Assembly (NCBI GenBank): GCA_964630235.1
Contig: CAZVUO010000002.1
Coordinates: forward strand, 372,001 to 436,000
DNA length: 64,000 bases
Reading direction: 5' to 3'
Source: JBFLYH01 sp964630235
Lineage (GTDB): Bacteria; Oederibacteriota; JAAXVQ01; JAUVAV01
The position numbers and the translations under genes are program-made. The notes under the pieces were generated by a model. That model saw only the letters and a program-made list of their open reading frames with translations, searched no databases and was not told the DNA's origin. The first letter of the stretch is position 1. Each line of letters begins with the position of its first letter. Below are positions 55,322-61,065 of this stretch, one piece after another.

Positions 55322-57289
55322 TTAGGGCGCAGGAACCGGCTGGGGCACGAACACCCTGACCTCGACCCGCCGGTTGCGCGCCCGGGCCGCTTCGGTGCGT
55401 CCCTTCACTTCCGGCCGCGATTTGCCGAAACCCGCCACCGCGATCGCGTCGCGGGACACGTCCCGCTGGTCGGCCAGGAAGTTGGCCACCATAAGCGCGC
55501 GTTCGCGCGACAGCCGGCGGTTGGCGGACACGGTGCCGATGTCGTCCGCGTGGCCTTCGCACACGGCGTTCGCCTCGCCAGGATGCCGGCGGAGGATCTC
55601 GGCCGCGGCCAGGCACTTGTCGGTCATGGCCGCATCCAGCACCGCGCTGTTAAAGTCGAATAAAATTCCGTAAATGAGGATGCCCGCGCGCCCGCTTTTC
55701 CCCTCCACGCGCCGCGCGGCCACGGCGCGAATGTCGTCCGCGACCACGGCCTCGGCTTCGTCCGGATAGGCCACGGCCAGCTCATAGCTGTATTTCCTGC
55801 CGGTTGGGGCCACGCGGCCGTCCTCCGCTTTCCCGTCCCAGAACAGTTCCGGCGGCAGTTCGCCTTCGCCCTGGAGGCTGCGGACCTCGGTTTTGCTGCC
55901 GCGCTCCCGGATCCGCAAGGTCCACCGCAGGACCTCGGGGCGCAGGCGGAACGCGAAACGCACGCCCGGCTCGAGCGTGCTCCCGTCGGCGAACAGGAGT
56001 TTGAGTGGCGGCTCCAGCTGGGGCAGCTGCCGCAGCATTTCGGCCTTGCCGGCGCGAAACACGAACTGGTAATCCCCTTTGGCCGGGACCAGTTTTCCGG
56101 CGTCATCGCGGCCGTCCCAGCTTAAACGCGCCGGCGGCTTTCCCGCGCTGGTGAAGGTTTTGATCACCTTGCCGTCGCGGTCGCGGATCTCGAAGCTCCA
56201 GTCCTTGACTTTGGCCGCGAACTCCGGCGGCTTGAACACCATGCGGCCCTCGAACTGCTGGGGCATCGCGGTCAAGCGCTTGGGCTGGGCCTGGCTGGCC
56301 TGGGCCACCCGGAGCTGGATGGCCGCGCCTTCGGACTCCGGCAGATCGGCGGCCAAGTCGCGGGGCGCGGGCGCGGCCGGTTTGGGGAAAAGGTAGGACA
56401 GGGTGAAGCGGTGGTTGTCCCCCAGGCCGTTAAACGGCTGGTAGGCGTAGTCCAGGCCGATGCCGCCGAAGCGCAAGCCCGCGCCCAGGGACAGGGAGCC
56501 CAGATCATCGAGCGCCCGGTAGCCGGCGCGCACCGCGACCAGCGACCCGTAGCTGTACTGCAGGCCCGCGGCCGCGGCCGCGTTCTCGGCGCCGGCCAGC
56601 GGCTGCTGCACGTCCGCCAGCAGGTTCACCGCGTGGCCGCCGCCGAGCTGGAGATCCCAGCTGGCGCCCGCCAGCAGGCGCAGGGGCAGGGGGTCGGCCT
56701 CGGATTCGAACGCGGTCATCGCGCCGAGGTTGCGCAGGGCCGCGCCGAGCCGGACCGGCAGGCCGGGCAGCTGGAATTGCAAGCCGAGGTCCGCGGCCCC
56801 GCCCTGGCTGGAATAGCCGGCCAGGAGACTCGTGAAGAACTTGGCGGTCACGCCCGCGCTAACCCCTCCGCCCAGCGCGCGCGCATGGGTCACGCTGGCT
56901 AGCAGGTCGTAATTCTCCAGCGCCCCGACTTCCTCGCCGTATTCATTGATCTCCACGAAATTGTAGGTGCTAGCGTAGAAGACTTGAGCGGCCCAGGCGC
57001 CGCCCAGCCAGTCCGGATAGAGGCCTTCCAGCTGTTCGTAAGCGGTATCCGCGAAAGAGGCCGCGTGCGTAAAGGCGAGGCTCGCCTGTTCCTCTCCCGT
57101 GATGCCGGCGGGGTTCCAGGTGAGTTGCTGGGTGTCGCCCTGACCGGCCGCGCCCGCGGCCAGGGCGGCGGAACGCGCCGGAACTTCGATCAGCAGAAAT
57201 TCGGCGCCCGTGGTGCCCGCGGCCCGCGCGCCTGCCGGGAGCAGGCAACTCGCGGCCAGGAATACCGCCAGCCAGTTGGATCGTCCCAT
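55322..57289 (-). CDS. PorV-like outer-membrane protein fused to OmpA domain
   Basis: 655 residues from ATG 57289 (AAAGGGAAC RBS). Signal peptide (WLAVFLAASCLLPAGARA). Residues ~28-320 match the PorV/PorQ (UPF0164) family: TGAEFLLIEVPARSAALAAG, DTQQLTWNPAGITGEEQASL AFTHA and repeated amphipathic strands ending FTLSYLFPK. Then FlgD-Ig-like segments (WSFEIRDRDGKVIKTFTSAG; RLSWDGRDDAGKLVPAKGDY). The C-terminus is OmpA-like: IYGILFDFNSAVLDAAM, AVCEGHADDIGTVSANRRLS and RARNRRVEV. PorV shuttles CTD cargo in type IX secretion; the OmpA domain would tie it to peptidoglycan. It lies between two CTD proteins. Confidence 0.82.
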   Translation of the reverse strand: MGRSNWLAVFLAASCLLPAGARAAGTTGAEFLLIEVPARSAALAAGAAGQGDTQQLTWNPAGITGEEQASLAFTHAASFADTAYEQLEGLYPDWLGGAWAAQVFYASTYNFVEINEYGEEVGALENYDLLASVTHARALGGGVSAGVTAKFFTSLLAGYSSQGGAADLGLQFQLPGLPVRLGAALRNLGAMTAFESEADPLPLRLLAGASWDLQLGGGHAVNLLADVQQPLAGAENAAAAAGLQYSYGSLVAVRAGYRALDDLGSLSLGAGLRFGGIGLDYAYQPFNGLGDNHRFTLSYLFPKPAAPAPRDLAADLPESEGAAIQLRVAQASQAQPKRLTAMPQQFEGRMVFKPPEFAAKVKDWSFEIRDRDGKVIKTFTSAGKPPARLSWDGRDDAGKLVPAKGDYQFVFRAGKAEMLRQLPQLEPPLKLLFADGSTLEPGVRFAFRLRPEVLRWTLRIRERGSKTEVRSLQGEGELPPELFWDGKAEDGRVAPTGRKYSYELAVAYPDEAEAVVADDIRAVAARRVEGKSGRAGILIYGILFDFNSAVLDAAMTDKCLAAAEILRRHPGEANAVCEGHADDIGTVSANRRLSRERALMVANFLADQRDVSRDAIAVAGFGKSRPEVKGRTEAARARNRRVEVRVFVPQPVPAP

Positions 57290-57300
57290 CGTGTTCCCTT

Positions 57301-59322
57301 TCAACGCACGACCGCCACTTTGCGTTTTTCTCTGAACTGCCTGGTTTCCACAAGCACCAGGTAAACGCCTGAACGGACGATCTGGCCTTCGCGGTTGGCG
57401 CCATCCCAAACCGCCTCGAATGTGCCGGCCGCGGCCGTTTCGTCCACGATGGTTTTGACCAGTTTACCACGAAGGGTAAAGACTTGAATTCTAATTTGTT
57501 GTGCTTCAGCCAGATACACCGCGATGGGGAGCGGCGGCTGCTGGGTGGGCCGGTACACATTGCCCCGGATGATCACCGGCAGGGTCCGGCTGGGCTCGGC
57601 CACCCTCGGGGTCGAGGTGCCCGCCGGCGTGAAGGTCGCCGTGGCCGTGGCGGAGGTAATGCCCGGCGTGACGACCGGAGTGAACGTATGGGTCGCGGCC
57701 GGCGTGGAGGTTTGGGTGGGCGTATACGTGAAATCATAGGGCGTGAGCGTCGAGGTGACGGTCCAGGTCAGGGTGATGGTCCGCGTGGGCGTGTGGGTCC
57801 CGGTCCGGGACACCGTGGGCGACACGGTGACGGTCGGCGTCGCGCTGGGGGTCGGGGTGAAGGAGGGGGTGAAAATAACCACCGTGTTGGTGGCGGAAAC
57901 GGTCAGGGTGGCGGTAAAGGTCGGGGTTACGGTCGAGGTCAGCGAGCCGGTCGGCGAGGGCGAAACCGTGACAGTGCCGGTCCAGGTCGGGCTGACGGTC
58001 CGGGTAAAGGTGTTGGTGGCGAACGGGGTCGCGGTCCAGGTCGGGCTGGTTGTCGGCGAGGGCGACACGGTGATCGTGCCGGTCCAGGTCGGGCTGACGG
58101 TCCGGGTAAAGGTGTTGGTGGCGAACGGGGTCGCGGTCGGCGTGGGCGTGAACGTCGGAGTGGGTGTGCGCCACCGGCGGCAGTAGGTGACCCGGACCCC
58201 CGCGGTGATCTCCTCCCAGACCACGTAGGGTTCACTGCCGATCACCGTAATGTCCGGGTTGGTGGCCGCGCGGTTGATGTCCACGTTCAAGTTCAGGCCC
58301 AGCAAATTCCATGTCGCCGCGGTCTCGAACTGCCTGACATAAACCTGGGTGGTGTTGCCGTTGTATTCGCACCAGGTTACCACGGGCGTGTCCCCCGGCA
58401 GGAGCGCGATATCCGGAGCATAGGCATCCTGGGTTGGATTGTAGTTCAGCGGCCAGCCGATGAGTTCCCAGTCCGTGCCGTTGTGATATTTCACGTAAAC
58501 CTCGCGGTAGGAACCGTTGAGCTCCTCCCAGGTCACGTAGGGCGTGTCGCCGCTCACTGCCAGGCGCGGACGGCGCGCATGGTGCGTCGGGTCAATGTTC
58601 AGGCTGACGTTTCCGGGCAGGAATTCGAAGCTGGCGCCGTTGTGGCGCTTGACGTACACCTGGTCGCCCATGCCGGCCAGGGTCTCGCTCCAGGTCACGA
58701 CGGGCGTGCCCAGACCCGCCATTTGAATGTCCGGGCTGGAGGCGTTCTCGTTCGGGAAGCGGTTGAGGGAAGTCGAATCCGCCAGCCAATTCCCGCTATA
58801 ATGCGCGACCACGGCATGCCGGGTGGTCCCGCTGGGTTCTATCCAGACGATATACGGGGTCTGGCTGGCCATGGCGATCCGCGGCGATTGGGCTGCCTGG
58901 CCGTACACATTGGCCGCGGAACCCACGGGCTGCCAGACGCCGGCCGCATAGCGCTTCACCCACACCTCGGTCAGCGGAGGATTTTCCACCCAGACCACAT
59001 ACGGGGTACCGTTCACGTCCAGCGCTATGTCCGGCGAAAAAGCCTGGTTGGCCGTTACCATGTTCAGGGGGGTGGAGAGCGTCATCCAGTTGGACAGATA
59101 CATTTTGCCCAGCACCTGATAATTGGTGCTGTTGTGCTGGCTGAGCGCCACATAGGGCGTTAAATAGGAAGGAACCGGGTCCGCGATCGAAGGCCCCTGC
59201 GCGTCACGCAGAGGGTCGCTGACCACAGGCCCCACGTCCTCCCACACGGCCAGGCCTGCCGCGGGCAGCCCCAAAAGAATCGCGCCAAAGATCCACGGTA
59301 ACCGCCGCAAGGACCCCTCCAT
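57301..59322 (-). CDS. Secreted WxxxGGxLN-repeat protein with long PTxT linker and C-terminal sorting-type domain
   Basis: 673 residues from ATG 59322 (AGGTGA RBS). Signal (IFGAILLGLPAAGLA). Seven ~50-residue repeats (VYVKRHNGASFEFLPGNVSL; TPYVTWEELNGSYREVYVKY). A ~200-residue TPT/TWT linker includes a 34-residue tandem duplication (nucleotides 57974 on, period 102). C-terminal domain: VIIRGNVYRPTQQPPLPIAV YL, TGVYLVLVE-type strand and KRKVAVVR at the stop. Its C-terminal half is close to that of the 53585 protein. Probably exported with it as a paired surface adhesin or propeller. Confidence 0.84.
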   Translation of the reverse strand: MEGSLRRLPWIFGAILLGLPAAGLAVWEDVGPVVSDPLRDAQGPSIADPVPSYLTPYVALSQHNSTNYQVLGKMYLSNWMTLSTPLNMVTANQAFSPDIALDVNGTPYVVWVENPPLTEVWVKRYAAGVWQPVGSAANVYGQAAQSPRIAMASQTPYIVWIEPSGTTRHAVVAHYSGNWLADSTSLNRFPNENASSPDIQMAGLGTPVVTWSETLAGMGDQVYVKRHNGASFEFLPGNVSLNIDPTHHARRPRLAVSGDTPYVTWEELNGSYREVYVKYHNGTDWELIGWPLNYNPTQDAYAPDIALLPGDTPVVTWCEYNGNTTQVYVRQFETAATWNLLGLNLNVDINRAATNPDITVIGSEPYVVWEEITAGVRVTYCRRWRTPTPTFTPTPTATPFATNTFTRTVSPTWTGTITVSPSPTTSPTWTATPFATNTFTRTVSPTWTGTVTVSPSPTGSLTSTVTPTFTATLTVSATNTVVIFTPSFTPTPSATPTVTVSPTVSRTGTHTPTRTITLTWTVTSTLTPYDFTYTPTQTSTPAATHTFTPVVTPGITSATATATFTPAGTSTPRVAEPSRTLPVIIRGNVYRPTQQPPLPIAVYLAEAQQIRIQVFTLRGKLVKTIVDETAAAGTFEAVWDGANREGQIVRSGVYLVLVETRQFREKRKVAVVR
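57974..58138. repeat. 102-bp minisatellite in the PTxT linker
   Basis: GTGCCGGTCCAGGTCGGGCT GACGGTCCGGGTAAAGGTGT starts at 57974 and again at 58076, two near-identical units encoding 34 residues with NTFTRTVSPTWTGT. Confidence 0.75.
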
Positions 59323-59393
59323 GCCGCTCACCTGCTTTCCAGTTTTTGATCTGCCCTGATGCGCTGTTCTCAATGTTTGCGTTCGGCCCAGTA

Positions 59394-59449
59394 GAGTGGT
59401 CCCCCGCAATCAATTCCCGCAAATCCTCCCGAAGGTCCTGCGGAGGGAT
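59394..59449. repeat. GAGTGGTCCCCCG...GCGGAGGGAT repeat, copy 2
   Basis: GAGTGGTCCCCCG at 59394 and GCGGAGGGAT at 59440, matching the borders of 53481-53560 with a different middle. It lies between the secreted protein and anti-sigma genes. Confidence 0.45.
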
Positions 59450-59479
59450 TGACCGGATTTTCAGCTCCCGGGTTCCCGG

Positions 59480-60454
59480 TCATTTAATCACCGCCAGTTT
59501 GAAGCGCTGTTCACCGCCCGGGCCGGACAGGACCATCAGGTAGATTCCGCTTGCGGCTTTTGATCCCGCGGCCGTGGTTCCGTCCCATTCCACGGCCTGC
59601 GGGCCGGCGGCCAGTTCCTGGTCGAGCAGCGTGGCCGCCAATTTGCCTTCGCGGGAATACACCGCGACCCGGTATTTTCCAGGCGCGTCGGGCGTGAATT
59701 CCAGGCGGGCGCGCTCGTTGCGGTTCAGGTGCAGGGTGTTGTTCAGCAGACGCGCCTGGCTCACGGCCAGGGCTTGATAGGAAGCGGCCTGCTGGCCGCC
59801 TGCCCCGGCGGCAGCCTGCCGCTGCGGCGCGGGCGCTTGGGAAACCCCGGAGCGGCCGTCAAGCCTGGCGCCCCGCGGCCAAACCGGGGCCGGTGTCTGC
59901 CCGGCGGCCAGGGCTTTGGCCGGCGCGGGCGTTGGTCCCAGCACGATCACCGGCGGTTCCTCGGATTCCTCGGGCTCCGGCGTCGCGGGAGGGGGCGCGG
60001 GCGTGGGCCTGGTTTTGCGTTCGGCCGCGCGCCCGGCGACAGCGCCCGGCGCGGAGATCACTGCCGGCGGCGCGGGCGCTTCGGCTTGGCGCACGGCCGG
60101 CGGCGCGGGCGGCGGCTGCAGCATGCGGTAGGTGGTCAGCACCAAAGCGGCCGCCGCGGTTGCCACACCCAGGGCTCCCCATGCGGCCGGCAGCCAGTGC
60201 CAGCGGAAGGGTTTGGGCGCGGGCAGGGCTTCGAGCCGCTGCCACAGCCGGTGGTTGAAATCCGCCGGCGCGCGCAGGGAGTAATCGCGGGCCAGGGCGC
60301 GGGAGATCGCCTGCTCCCAGCGGTCCTCGGCCGCGCAGACCGGACACGCGGCCAGGTGGCGCTGCAGGCGTTCCACGCGGCGCGGAGACAGCAGCCCGGC
60401 CCTCCAGGCCGACAGTTCCCGGCTCCAAAAACCGGCGTGACGCGGCCCGGTCAT
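59480..60454 (-). CDS. Zinc-finger anti-sigma factor with cargo-type C-terminal domain
   Basis: 324 residues; ATG overlaps the sigma stop (ATGA). The N-terminal zf-HC2 motif is H33-x3-C37-x2-C40 in QRHLAACPVCAAEDRWEQ. One membrane helix follows at ~88-111 (PAAWGALGVATAAAALVLTT). Then come a Pro/Ala-rich region with TPAPPPATPEPEESEEPP, a Gln/Ala-rich stretch, and from ~250 a FlgD-Ig-like domain: RLEFTPDAPGKYRVAVYSRE, AVEWDGTTAAGSKAASGIYL and FKLAVIK at the stop. This last domain matches the C-termini of the exported proteins. The topology puts it in the periplasm, so it could sense or mimic cargo (inference). Confidence 0.86.
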   Translation of the reverse strand: MTGPRHAGFWSRELSAWRAGLLSPRRVERLQRHLAACPVCAAEDRWEQAISRALARDYSLRAPADFNHRLWQRLEALPAPKPFRWHWLPAAWGALGVATAAAALVLTTYRMLQPPPAPPAVRQAEAPAPPAVISAPGAVAGRAAERKTRPTPAPPPATPEPEESEEPPVIVLGPTPAPAKALAAGQTPAPVWPRGARLDGRSGVSQAPAPQRQAAAGAGGQQAASYQALAVSQARLLNNTLHLNRNERARLEFTPDAPGKYRVAVYSREGKLAATLLDQELAAGPQAVEWDGTTAAGSKAASGIYLMVLSGPGGEQRFKLAVIK

Positions 60455-61065
60455 GACGCCTCCCGTTTCCAGGACTTGAGCAGGCGGCGCAAGTCCTCCC
60501 GGGCGCGGAACAGGCGCGACTTCACCGTGCCTTCCGGCAGGCCGAGTATTTTCGCCACCTCGGCGACTTCCAGCCCCTCCAGCTCCTTCAAGACCAGGAC
60601 CTGGCGGAAGCGCGGGTCAAGCTGGTGGATGGCCTTGAGGATCATTTCCCTGGCTTCCTCCGATTGGGCCAGCTCCTCGGGCGTGGCCGGCCAGTGCGCC
60701 CCCAAGGAGTCTCCGGACTGGACCGCGGCCGTGAACAGCGCCCGGCGGCGGGAGTATTTTTTGGACTGGGTATAAACCAGGTTGACCGCGATGCGGTACA
60801 ACCACGTGTAAAAATTGGATTCCTGGCGGAACTTGCCCAGGCTGCGGTAGGCTTTGACGAACGTTTCCTGCGCCAGATCCTCGGCCTCCTGGGCGTTCAG
60901 CACCATGTGGTAAACCAGGGCGTATAGGCGGTCGCGAAAGCGCGTGACCAGCGTGTCATAAGCGCCGGAATCGCCTTTCAAAGCGCGGGCGATCAAGACG
61001 CGTTCCGTTTCCTGGCTATTATTTAGACTGGAAGGAGTGGGACGGGGTTCCCTTTTTGCGCTCAT
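60451..61065 (-). CDS. ECF sigma-70 factor
   Basis: 204 residues. Region 2: GAYDTLVTRFRDRLYALVYH, AQEAEDLAQETFVKAYRSLG KF (DLAQETF), YTWLYRIAVNLVYTQSKK. Region 4: LKAIHQLDPRFRQVLVLKEL EGLEVAEVAKILGLPEGTVK SRLFRARE. No region 1.1/3. It is encoded with its anti-sigma factor (ATGA overlap at 60451) and its ATG overlaps the stop of the O-antigen ligase gene (61062-61065), so the three are co-translated. It likely transcribes surface-protein or export genes; the promoters it recognises are not identifiable here. Confidence 0.93.
   Translation of the reverse strand: MSAKREPRPTPSSLNNSQETERVLIARALKGDSGAYDTLVTRFRDRLYALVYHMVLNAQEAEDLAQETFVKAYRSLGKFRQESNFYTWLYRIAVNLVYTQSKKYSRRRALFTAAVQSGDSLGAHWPATPEELAQSEEAREMILKAIHQLDPRFRQVLVLKELEGLEVAEVAKILGLPEGTVKSRLFRAREDLRRLLKSWKREAS

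Noticed and set aside
53483..55663. A 726-codon plus-strand open frame
   Set aside because: It runs antisense across the secreted repeat protein and part of the PorV-OmpA gene; composition is Arg/Gly/His-rich, with no RBS or motif.
57484..59163. A 559-codon plus-strand open frame
   Set aside because: It mirrors the TPT linker and repeats of the 57301 protein, giving Arg/Gly-rich filler.
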